A DNA stretch of 64,000 bases from NCBI GenBank assembly GCA_001797675.1, contig MGQB01000002.1:1-64000 (forward strand). The letters are read 5' to 3'. This DNA is from Deltaproteobacteria bacterium RBG_13_43_22 (GTDB lineage Bacteria > Desulfobacterota > RBG-13-43-22). Shown here piece by piece: positions 32,262-39,984 of the stretch; positions within the stretch are counted from its first letter, which is position 1; the number at the start of each line of letters is the position of its first letter. A program made the position numbers and the translations under genes. The notes under the pieces are model-generated. The model was not told where the DNA came from. It was given only the letters and a program-made list of their open reading frames with translations, and did not search any database.

Positions 32262-33289
32262 AGACCGAACGAATTATCAATCCCGAACTTACCGAAGAAG
32301 AAAGACGTTTGGAAGCCGGCCTTCGGCCAAAAGGTCTTTCTGAATTTGTTGGCCAGGAAGAGGTTAAGAATAATTTAAGGGTCTTTATTCAAGCGGCCCT
32401 GGATCGGGGAGAGGCATTGGACCATGTCCTTCTCTATGGATTTCCCGGACTGGGTAAAACCACCCTGGCCAATATTATTGCCCAGGAATTGAATGTCAGT
32501 CTGAAAGGCACTTCAGGTCCGGTGATCGAGCGTCCGGGGGATCTGGCCGCCCTGTTGACCAATTTGCATCATAAAGACTGCCTGTTTATCGACGAAATCC
32601 ATCGGCTGAATCATGTAGTGGAAGAGATCCTTTACCCGGCCATGGAAGATTTTCAATTGGATATCATGATCGGACAGGGGCCCAGTGCCCGCTCCATCAA
32701 GCTGGATCTGCCCAAATTCACGCTGGTCGGGGCTACGACTCGAGCCGGCCTGCTCACCCCGCCGTTACGGGATCGGTTTGGGGTGATCCTGAGAGTGGAT
32801 TTCTACTCGGCAGAAGAATTGAAGATCATCCTCTTCCGATCGGCGGAGATTTTGAATATCCCGGTTGAAGAAGCCGGAATTTTCGAGATTGCCAGACGCT
32901 CCCGGGGAACTCCGCGGGTGGCTAATCGGATCCTGAAGCGGGTCAGGGATTTCGCCCAGGTCAAGGCCGACGGCTGTATAACCCTGAAAGTGGCTCAGGA
33001 TGCCTTGAAGATGCTGGAAGTGGACCGGCTGGGGCTGGACAAGATGGATCGTAAAATTTTACTAACCATCATCGAAAAGTTCAATGGAGGCCCGGTTGGA
33101 GTCGAGGCCCTATCGGTAGCCCTGGGCGAGGAACGGGATACCCTGGAGGATGTCTATGAGCCCTTTCTGATTCAATGCGGGTTTTTGAATCGTACTCCAA
33201 GGGGGAGGGTAGCCACCCTCCTGGCTTATGGGCATTTTGGGAAAAAAGTTCCTCAAGAATTCCAAGGGCGTCTGTTTGAGGAGTCCTGA
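32258..33289 (+). CDS. ruvB: Holliday junction branch-migration helicase RuvB
   Basis: RuvB is the hexameric motor of branch migration. The 343-residue AAA+ protein has Walker [10 protein letters not shown] near 65, Walker B FIDEIHRL near 110, the sensor segment [19 protein letters not shown] near 160, and a winged-helix C-terminus. It is the last of the yebC-ruvCAB chain, and a ParA-like gene follows after 14 bases. Confidence 0.97.
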   Translation: MKTERIINPELTEEERRLEAGLRPKGLSEFVGQEEVKNNLRVFIQAALDRGEALDHVLLYGFPGLGKTTLANIIAQELNVSLKGTSGPVIERPGDLAALLTNLHHKDCLFIDEIHRLNHVVEEILYPAMEDFQLDIMIGQGPSARSIKLDLPKFTLVGATTRAGLLTPPLRDRFGVILRVDFYSAEELKIILFRSAEILNIPVEEAGIFEIARRSRGTPRVANRILKRVRDFAQVKADGCITLKVAQDALKMLEVDRLGLDKMDRKILLTIIEKFNGGPVGVEALSVALGEERDTLEDVYEPFLIQCGFLNRTPRGRVATLLAYGHFGKKVPQEFQGRLFEES

Positions 33290-33303
33290 AGGATGGAAAA
33301 TTC

Positions 33304-34086
33304 ATGAATGCGATCACCTTTTTCAGCTTAAAAGGAGGAACCGGTAAAACAACTCTGAGCAGTTCTCTGGGCTGTCTTCTGGCCGAAGAAGGGTATTCGA
33401 TATTGATGATCGACTTGGATCCACAAGGTCATTTGACCCAAATGCTTAAAGGCAAACCCGCTAAAAACCAAACTTCTTTGTATTTTTCCTTGATCCATGA
33501 ACGCTCCCTAACAGGGGCGACAGTACCTACTTACCACCCAAGGCTTTCGTTAATTCCGGCCACGGAGGATCATCTTTATTTAAATAATGCCTTGATTTCC
33601 AAGCCCTGGAGGGAATGGAAGTTAAAAGACGCCTTGTCGGCCATGGTTCCCTTTCCTTATGATTTGGTTATTATGGATGTCGGGGCCAGTTTGAATCTGA
33701 TCACCTATAATGCCCTATTTGCTGCTCAGACCCTTATCATCCCGGTATTACCCGATGTCTTTTCGTATCTCAGCCTGAAAAACCTTTTTACTTTTTTGGA
33801 AAAAACTTGCAAAGATTTTCGGTATAATTTAAAGATGATTTGGATCTTGATGAATAAGCTTAATAACCACCGTCCCTTGGATCGGGAAAACCGGGATGCT
33901 TTAAAAAAGTATTATCAGAAATTTTTAATGCCGGTCATGGTGCGGGAAGATCCGAAATTTTCTCAAGCCATCAAACACCAAATCCCTATAACAACCTTTG
34001 CCCCGCAATCAACCGCTGCCCGGGATCTGAGTAAGGTGGCCCGTTTTTTAGAAAGTGTTTTATCGCAATACAAATCCCGTGAGTGA
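33304..34086 (+). CDS. ParA/MinD-type ATPase
   Basis: The 260-residue protein has the deviant Walker A KGGTGKTT near residue 10, a DLDPQGH switch near 40 and a VIMDVGASLN Walker B near 122. ParA-type proteins position cargo on the nucleoid or pole. No parB is present. Instead, the next gene encodes a short coiled-coil protein, so the pair may form a small positioning system. The 14-base gap to ruvB suggests shared transcription. Cargo unknown. Confidence 0.8.
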   Translation: MNAITFFSLKGGTGKTTLSSSLGCLLAEEGYSILMIDLDPQGHLTQMLKGKPAKNQTSLYFSLIHERSLTGATVPTYHPRLSLIPATEDHLYLNNALISKPWREWKLKDALSAMVPFPYDLVIMDVGASLNLITYNALFAAQTLIIPVLPDVFSYLSLKNLFTFLEKTCKDFRYNLKMIWILMNKLNNHRPLDRENRDALKKYYQKFLMPVMVREDPKFSQAIKHQIPITTFAPQSTAARDLSKVARFLESVLSQYKSRE

Positions 34087-34107
34087 AAATAATCAAGGAG
34101 ACAGATC

Positions 34108-34452
34108 ATGAGCGATATCTATGAGACAAACGCCCCGGTGAGATTTCCTTCTCCCAAGGAACAACCAGAGGTTGAGGAGGATTCTTTGACGGACAGGGTT
34201 CTGAAGAGCCGGCCGGTAAAAGAAACCGTGGATCGCTGGAAAAAAGAGATCATCGATAAGATTCAATATTTAAGAGAAAATTTAGAGCTGGCTGACCAGG
34301 AAAAGGAGGCCCTCTCCCAGGAAGTGGACCGGATACAGTCCGAGTTAACCGCCTCCAAAGGGAGGATTAAAGATCTGGAGGTTCAGTTGTCAGAAGTATT
34401 GGAGACCTTCAATACCTTACTGGATGAGGTCTCTCAGGCTTTGGAGACGTGA
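34108..34452 (+). CDS. Coiled-coil protein paired with the ParA-like ATPase
   Basis: The 114-residue protein has a flexible Pro/Glu N-terminus (to about 30) and then one long coiled coil from about 50 to 110 (heptads in LRENLELADQEKEALSQEVD). GGAGA lies before ATG 34108. I know no named family. It may be the partner or adaptor of the upstream ATPase. Confidence 0.6.
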   Translation: MSDIYETNAPVRFPSPKEQPEVEEDSLTDRVLKSRPVKETVDRWKKEIIDKIQYLRENLELADQEKEALSQEVDRIQSELTASKGRIKDLEVQLSEVLETFNTLLDEVSQALET

Positions 34453-34478
34453 AAGTATTATGAACACCAAATGGAGGT

Positions 34479-34511
34479 ATGGTTCCCCCGTATCCGGTAC
34501 GGGGGAACCAT
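34479..34511 (+). terminator. Perfect 14-bp hairpin after the coiled-coil gene
   Basis: ATGGTTCCCCCGTA (34479-34492) pairs perfectly with TACGGGGGAACCAT (34498-34511) around a TCCGG loop. No T tract follows, so it is not a standard intrinsic terminator; it may stabilise the transcript end. Confidence 0.5.
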
Positions 34512-34603
34512 GAAACCGGCCCCGACGAGAACTTCATCAGCCTAAAGGGATAAATCTTTATGAATTAAATATGACAAAAGGGCCGTGTGAGCCTGTCGGC
34601 CTG

Positions 34604-35083
34604 TTAGACCTTAAATATCTTCGGCATCCATTTGCCCGTTTTATTTTTATACGACCGGTAAACTTCCCCGAACCTTTGTTCCAGCAGGAGTTCTTCGTAG
34701 TGAGCGATGTAATTGTAAAATAGGAAGCTGCCTGCCATGACCAGAAGAGAAAAGAGGGAGGTTGTTGAGATGGTCAGTCCAAGATAGAACAACAGGCTTG
34801 CTAGATACAGGGGATGTCGTACATAACGAAATGCGCCCCTAGACACGACTTCATTCGGTCGATGGGGGAGGGTTACTACGAAGTGGGCCGATCGTAATAA
34901 CAGAAGGGATGTAACAAGGGTTATGCCCAGTATGGCCAGGCGTAAGGTGATCGGCACATAAGAAGCAACCAAGGTTGATGTGTGCAGGAAAAAGGAATCG
35001 GCCACCCAAACGGACAAAAAAACGGCTGCGCATATCAACTGACCTGCGTCGCCAAAGGGATGCTCTCCTTTTTTTTCTTTCAT
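34604..35083 (-). CDS. Isoprenylcysteine methyltransferase-like membrane protein
   Basis: The 159-residue protein has four or five membrane helices and the family signature RGAFRYVRHPLYLA near 90, with a late EELLLEQRFGEVYRSYK segment that completes the SAM-binding site. Such ICMT/PEMT-like proteins methylate small membrane-associated targets; the substrate here is unknown. ATG 35083 follows AGGAGG and overlaps the end of tetR, so the two form an operon. Confidence 0.8.
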   Translation of the reverse strand: MKEKKGEHPFGDAGQLICAAVFLSVWVADSFFLHTSTLVASYVPITLRLAILGITLVTSLLLLRSAHFVVTLPHRPNEVVSRGAFRYVRHPLYLASLLFYLGLTISTTSLFSLLVMAGSFLFYNYIAHYEELLLEQRFGEVYRSYKNKTGKWMPKIFKV

Positions 35084-35673
35084 GCCTCCTCCTTGCATTC
35101 AATATGGCTGTTAATATGGGATGCCTTGAAAGATTTCACAAAAAAAGACAATGCCTCCTCCTTATCACACTGGTAGTAATCGCAAAACTTTTCTCGCAAG
35201 GCCACAAAGGCAATCAAAGGGATGAAGCCGGTGAAAAATTCATGGAACAGCACAGGTTTTGTTTTCGGTCTTTCATGTTCGCGAGCCATTACCATCTCCG
35301 CGCACTTAAAGATTGGGGTGTCCTGATCATGGGTTTTGAGGGATTCCATTAACATCACGGAGATGATATTTTTCTTTCTTTCAAGAAATGAAATTTCTTC
35401 TTTAAGGGCTTCCCGGATGTCGGTTCCGCCTCTGCCGGATTCTTGGCCGGAAGGGTCAGGTTTAGGACCGGATAGTTCTTCAAGGATGTTCTGAAAAAGC
35501 GAAACAACGATGTCGTTCTTATCCTTGAAGTAATAGTAGATGAGGGCCTTATTGACCTTGGCTTGCCTGGTGATTTGATTGACGCTTGTGGCATGGAAAC
35601 CGTTTTTAGAAAAAAGCTCTTCAGCCACCTCCAAAATGCGCTTTCTTGTTTTGTCTCCACCTGTTCTGGTCAT
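35080..35673 (-). CDS. TetR-family regulator
   Basis: The 197-residue protein has an N-terminal helix-turn-helix (TRKRILEVAEELF, then VNKALIYYYFKDK) and a variable ligand-binding part. ATG 35673 is chosen because GAGGGAGG precedes it; the TTG at 35694 overlaps that site. It is co-transcribed with the methyltransferase-like gene. A palindrome over its promoter suggests self-repression. It is divergent from the acs operon, about 480 bases away, and control of acs cannot be ruled out. Confidence 0.88.
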   Translation of the reverse strand: MTRTGGDKTRKRILEVAEELFSKNGFHATSVNQITRQAKVNKALIYYYFKDKNDIVVSLFQNILEELSGPKPDPSGQESGRGGTDIREALKEEISFLERKKNIISVMLMESLKTHDQDTPIFKCAEMVMAREHERPKTKPVLFHEFFTGFIPLIAFVALREKFCDYYQCDKEEALSFFVKSFKASHINSHIECKEEA

Positions 35674-35700
35674 GGCTTGAGCCCCCTCCCTCAATATTAG

Positions 35701-35716
35701 CTAACCGGTAGGTTAA
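35701..35716. promoter_or_regulatory. Candidate TetR operator
   Basis: CTAACC-GGTA-GGTTAA is an imperfect inverted repeat just downstream of the tetR -10 region. Confidence 0.45.
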
Positions 35717-35744
35717 TTATGTGATCGAGAAATGGTACTGTCAA
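35716..35744 (-). promoter_or_regulatory. Promoter of tetR
   Basis: On the minus strand TTGACA (35744-35739) and CATAAT (35721-35716) are 17 bases apart, a near-consensus promoter. Confidence 0.7.
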
Positions 35745-35932
35745 GGTCTTTTTTAAATTAGCTTTAACCTTTTTATAATTTTTAAGTTGAAAGTAGAAGG
35801 CTGGACAAAAAAAAGGGAAATTGTCCAGGCGAAACTTTAGACCTAAAATAAGTTTTTCGGGCACAAAGAAACTCCATTTCCAGCAACTACTCCGAAAAAG
35901 GTTGGGTCAGGCCGAAAATTGGTTATTTTTTC

Positions 35933-36047
35933 TTGACAACAACAATATATTTTATTAAGTAATAAATTTCACATTATAAGGATTGGCTTGTTTATTCCCT
36001 ACCGAGCGACAGGTCTTCTCTCCCTTAAGATTAAGAAAGCAAGACCT
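35933..36047 (+). promoter_or_regulatory. Possible promoter and leader hairpin of the acs operon
   Basis: A perfect TTGACA (35933-35938) is followed by an AT-rich stretch with only a poor -10 at the right distance. Further on, AGGTCTT (36011-36017) pairs with AAGACCT (36041-36047) around an inner CTTAA / TTAAG stem. The rest of the 400-base gap shows nothing I recognise. Confidence 0.35.
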
Positions 36048-36150
36048 TACTTTAGAGAACTCCTGTTGCCTGCTTTGGGGTATCTAATCCAACCAAAACC
36101 ACTCAGTATTATACTTCAGCATTATATTTTACCAAAAGGAGGGAATACCA

Positions 36151-37710
36151 TTGGCCTTTGAAATACCTAAAATTAAATATTCAGGAAAAATAAACGAGGT
36201 TGCCATCGGGAAAGCTACTCCCGTCACTGTCGGGGGAGAGAGTTCCTATCCCTTTCATTTGTTTGAAGGGCAGATGCCTCATCCTCCAAAAATTGCTATG
36301 GAAATCTGGGACATGAAACCGGACGACTGGCCGGAAACCGCCATGGCCCCCTTTGCCGATGTTCTGGCTGATCCGGCGGCCTGGGCCAAAAAATGCGTGA
36401 AGGAATTTGGGGCGGAAGCTATTGTTGTTCAACTTAAAAGTACGGACCCCAACGGGCTGGACAAAGGCCCGGACGAAGCCTCGGCCGTAGTTAAGAAGGT
36501 TTTGAAAGCGGTCAAGGTCCCGGTTATCGTCTGGGGCTCCGGGAATGAAAAGAAAGACACGGATGTCCTTCGAAAGATCAGTGAAGATTGCCAGGGGGAA
36601 AACCTGACCCTTGGGCCGGTGGCCGAAGGAAATCATAAGCAGATCGGGGCCTCAGCCCTGGGTTATAATCACACCCTTATTGCCTCCACCCCGATAGATG
36701 TCAACCTGGCAAAACAGTTAAACATCCTATTGGAGAATCTGGGGGTCCCCAAAGAAAAAATCGTTATCGATCCGACAACCGGTGGCCTTGGATACGGTTT
36801 GGAATACTCTTATTCGGTGATGGAACGGATCCGTATGGCCGCCCTGGCCCAGGAAGACGAAAAACTCCAATATCCAATGATTAACAATGTCGGTAATGAA
36901 GTCTGGAAGGCCAAGGAAGCCAAACTGACCACCGAAGAGGCCCCGACCCTGGGTGATGCCGCTAAGCGGGGATTCCTTATGGAAGCAGTCGGAGCCGTAT
37001 CTTATCTTTTGGCCGGATCGGACATTTTGATTTTAAGACATCCCGAAACCGTTAAACTGGTTAAGAGGTTAAAGGACCAGATGATAACCGGGGATCTGGA
37101 TCTGAGCCCGGCCGATCTGGCTGCCAAACTGGCCTCTTTGAATGTAAAACCCCAAGGGGATTATCCTGAAATCATCAAGACAGCCGTTGCCGTTGCCGAA
37201 CAGGCCAAAGAAGAAAAGAAAGCCGCTCCGGCCAAGGCCAAGGAAGCCGCACCAAAAGCGGCTCCGGCAAAACCGGCCCCGGCCCCGAAGGCCGAACCGG
37301 CGGCTCCAAAGGCCCCAGAACCCAAGGTAGAAGAACCGGCCAAGATTTCGGCTGAAGAAGAGGCCAAAATAAAGGCTGAGGCGGAAGCTAAGGCTAAGGC
37401 CGAAGCCGAGGTCAAGGCCAAAGCCGCGGTTGAGGCTAAAGTTAAGGCCGAGGCGGAAGCAAAGGCCAAAGCGGAAGCAGAGGCCAAAGCCAAGATAGAG
37501 GCCGAGCAAAAGGCCAAGGACGAAGCCAAGGCGAAAGCCAAGGCTGAAGAGGAAGCCTTACAAGCGGCCCGGGCTGCCGAAAGGGCCAAGAAGGAAACCG
37601 GGAAAACAGCCGTTGCTGAAGGCCCCAAAGAGATGAAGGCGGCCGAAGTTCAAATGTCAGCGGTCGATAAACTCCTGGCCCAGATCAATCGAGTTAATAA
37701 AAGAAATTAG
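36151..37710 (+). CDS. acsD: CFeSP small subunit AcsD with long Ala/Lys/Glu tail
   Basis: AcsD (CdhD) is the small subunit of the corrinoid iron-sulfur protein that carries the methyl group between AcsE and AcsB. Residues 1-350 match the family: the barrel holds PHPPKIAMEIWD near 43, WGSGNEKKDTDVL near 128 and IDPTTGGLGYGLEYS near 206. Residues 351-519 are not part of the known core: an Ala/Pro/Lys linker (357-398), an AEAKAKAE-type repeat helix (399-480), and a short end piece. The core in acetogens is about 320 residues. TTG 36151 follows AAAAGGAGG by 7 bases. First gene of the acs operon. Confidence 0.95.
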   Translation: MAFEIPKIKYSGKINEVAIGKATPVTVGGESSYPFHLFEGQMPHPPKIAMEIWDMKPDDWPETAMAPFADVLADPAAWAKKCVKEFGAEAIVVQLKSTDPNGLDKGPDEASAVVKKVLKAVKVPVIVWGSGNEKKDTDVLRKISEDCQGENLTLGPVAEGNHKQIGASALGYNHTLIASTPIDVNLAKQLNILLENLGVPKEKIVIDPTTGGLGYGLEYSYSVMERIRMAALAQEDEKLQYPMINNVGNEVWKAKEAKLTTEEAPTLGDAAKRGFLMEAVGAVSYLLAGSDILILRHPETVKLVKRLKDQMITGDLDLSPADLAAKLASLNVKPQGDYPEIIKTAVAVAEQAKEEKKAAPAKAKEAAPKAAPAKPAPAPKAEPAAPKAPEPKVEEPAKISAEEEAKIKAEAEAKAKAEAEVKAKAAVEAKVKAEAEAKAKAEAEAKAKIEAEQKAKDEAKAKAKAEEEALQAARAAERAKKETGKTAVAEGPKEMKAAEVQMSAVDKLLAQINRVNKRN

Positions 37711-37753
37711 AATATCAGGCAAGGATTTCGTATTCAAGAAAAAGGCGAATCCA

Positions 37754-37810
37754 GTTTAGAGTTCGGAGCGGGGAGATATTACACCGAACGAATAACCCCG
37801 AACTCAAAAC
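37754..37810. repeat. Stuttering-type inverted repeat (acsD-acsA gap)
   Basis: GTTTAGAGTTCGGAGCGGGG faces CCCCGAACTCAAAAC in the gap, with GTTCGG units as in the nfnA-nfnB repeat. Confidence 0.5.
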
Positions 37811-37899
37811 AACCCATCGCCTAAACGGCCCCTTAAAGGGCATTTAACCAGTGACCTTAATGCAGCCTGAAAAGGCTGGTAGACCAAGGAGGAATAACA

Positions 37900-39942
37900 A
37901 TGGCATCAGAAGAAGCCAAAGAAACTTTGAAAGTTGTGGAAAAAGAAAAGAAAAAGATCAAACCCGAAGACAAGAGCGTCGACCCGGCCACCATCCAGAT
38001 GCTTTATAAAGCCCAGCAGGATGGTGTGGAAACGATCTTTGACCGGGCCGAAACCATGAAACCCTGTAATATCGGGATCCAGGGGACCTGCTGTAAAATG
38101 TGTGCTCAGGGACCTTGCCGCCTTCCTCTGACCAAGAAGGATCTGGAAGGAAAGGACACCCGCATGGGCCTGTGCGGGGCCACACCGGAGACCATTGCCG
38201 CCCGAAATTTTGCCCGAATGATCGCCGCCGGGGCAGCCGCCCACTCCGACCATGGACGGGGAGTGGCCGAAGTCTTTCTGGCCGCCGCCCGAAAGGAGTC
38301 AGAGGACTATAAGATAAAAGATGAAGTCAAATTAAAAGAGATCGCCGGGGACTTTGAGGTGGCCACTACCGTAACGATAGATGGCGAAGAAAAGGACCGG
38401 GATATTTATGATATAGCCCTTGAAGTGGGCGAGAAGATTTTAGGAGAATGGGGCAAACAGGAGGGCGAGATTTATTATGCCAAGCGCGCACCCAAACCCC
38501 GCTACGATCTTTGGAAAAAATTGGATGTCATTCCCCGCGGGATTGACCGGGAAATCGTCGAGATTATGCACCGCACCCATATGGGAGTGGATCAGGATTA
38601 TGAAAACCTCATGAAACAGGGCACCCGGGCAGCCCTGGCCGACGGCTGGGCCGGCTCCATGATGGCCACGGATATGCAGGATGTCCTTTTCGGGACCCCC
38701 TATCCGATTCATGGGGAAATCAACCTGGGCGTCTTAAAAAGAGATCATGTCAATATCATCGTCCATGGTCATGAGCCCCTGCTTTCCGAGATGATCGTGG
38801 TGGCCTCTCAAGATCCGGAAATGCTCCAGTATGCCGCTTCCAAAGGGGCCAAGGGGATCGTTCTGGCCGGTATGTGCTGTACGGCCAACGAGATCCTGGT
38901 CCGCCACGGCATGCCCATTGCCGGCAATTATCTGCAACAGGAACTGGCCATTATCACCGGGGCCGTGGACGCCATGGTGGTTGATGTCCAGTGCATCATG
39001 GAAAACTTGGCTAACGTCGCCTCCTGTTATCACACCAAACTGATCACCACCAATACTCGAGCCAAAATTAAGTCCGGGGATACCGTCCATATACAATTTG
39101 ACGAGCACCATGCCCTGGAAGACGCCAAACGGATCGTAAAAACCGCTATCGACAACTTCACCAATCGAGGGGCCGAGGTCCTGATCCCCAAGCAAAAGGA
39201 AAAGATGGTCGTCGGGTTCAGTTACGAAGCCATCAACTATCACCTGGGCGGGACTTTCCGGGGCTCCTATGTGCCCTTAAATGATAATATCATCAACGGC
39301 CGGATTCGCGGGATCGGCGGTGTGGTGGGCTGCAACAATGCCCGGACCATGCACGACAGTGCCCACCTGATTGTGGTTAAGGAGTTGTTGAAAAACGATG
39401 TCATCGTCCTGACCACAGGCTGTAACGCCATGGCCTGCGGCAAAGCCGGGTTGCTCTCCCCTGAATCCGCCAAGGTCTATTGCGGACCCGGTCTGGCCGA
39501 GGTCTGTGAGACCGTGGGCATCCCGCCGGTCCTGCATATGGGCTCCTGCGTGGACAACAGCCGGATCCTGATGGCCGCTACCGAAGTGGTCAAGGCCGGA
39601 GGCCTGGGAAACGATATCAGCGATCTACCAGCCGCCGGTTGTGCCCCGGAATGGATGAGTGAAAAAGCTATCTCCATCGGGCAGTACTTCGTGGCCTCCG
39701 GGGTTTATACCCTTTTTGGAGTCAATCTCCAGGTCGAAGGATCACCGATCTTTAAGGATTATCTGTTTAATGGAATGGAAAACGTGTTTGGTGGAAAATG
39801 GGATCTGGTTGAGGACCCCTATGAAATGGCCCGCAAGATGATCGCCCACATCGATGCCAAACGCAAGGCCCTGGGTATCGACAAGGCCCGGGAGCGTGTG
39901 CTTATGGATATGGCCGACCGGCAGAAGCTGGAAGCGGTTTAA
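37900..39942 (+). CDS. acsA: Carbon monoxide dehydrogenase catalytic subunit
   Basis: AcsA (CooS type) reduces CO2 to CO at a Ni-Fe-S C-cluster and channels CO to AcsB. The 680-residue protein has B/D-cluster cysteines in CNIGIQGTCCKMCAQGPCR near 56-74 and the C-cluster ligands His289 or His291 (VHGHEP), Cys326 (GMCC), Cys365 (VQC), Cys478 (GVVGC), Cys508 (TTGC) and Cys550 (GSC), by spacing with the Moorella enzyme. A strong AAGGAGG site precedes ATG 37900. It lies between acsD and acsB, consistent with a CODH/ACS complex. Confidence 0.97.
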   Translation: MASEEAKETLKVVEKEKKKIKPEDKSVDPATIQMLYKAQQDGVETIFDRAETMKPCNIGIQGTCCKMCAQGPCRLPLTKKDLEGKDTRMGLCGATPETIAARNFARMIAAGAAAHSDHGRGVAEVFLAAARKESEDYKIKDEVKLKEIAGDFEVATTVTIDGEEKDRDIYDIALEVGEKILGEWGKQEGEIYYAKRAPKPRYDLWKKLDVIPRGIDREIVEIMHRTHMGVDQDYENLMKQGTRAALADGWAGSMMATDMQDVLFGTPYPIHGEINLGVLKRDHVNIIVHGHEPLLSEMIVVASQDPEMLQYAASKGAKGIVLAGMCCTANEILVRHGMPIAGNYLQQELAIITGAVDAMVVDVQCIMENLANVASCYHTKLITTNTRAKIKSGDTVHIQFDEHHALEDAKRIVKTAIDNFTNRGAEVLIPKQKEKMVVGFSYEAINYHLGGTFRGSYVPLNDNIINGRIRGIGGVVGCNNARTMHDSAHLIVVKELLKNDVIVLTTGCNAMACGKAGLLSPESAKVYCGPGLAEVCETVGIPPVLHMGSCVDNSRILMAATEVVKAGGLGNDISDLPAAGCAPEWMSEKAISIGQYFVASGVYTLFGVNLQVEGSPIFKDYLFNGMENVFGGKWDLVEDPYEMARKMIAHIDAKRKALGIDKARERVLMDMADRQKLEAV

Positions 39943-39984
39943 TTTATATCTAAATGACCTCTTAAGAAAGGAGGAACTTGTTTC

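Noticed and set aside
37069-37628. Minus-strand ORFs rich in Leu, Gly and Phe or Ala and Ser within acsD
   Set aside because: They mirror the repetitive GCN/AAG codons of the AcsD tail in other frames.
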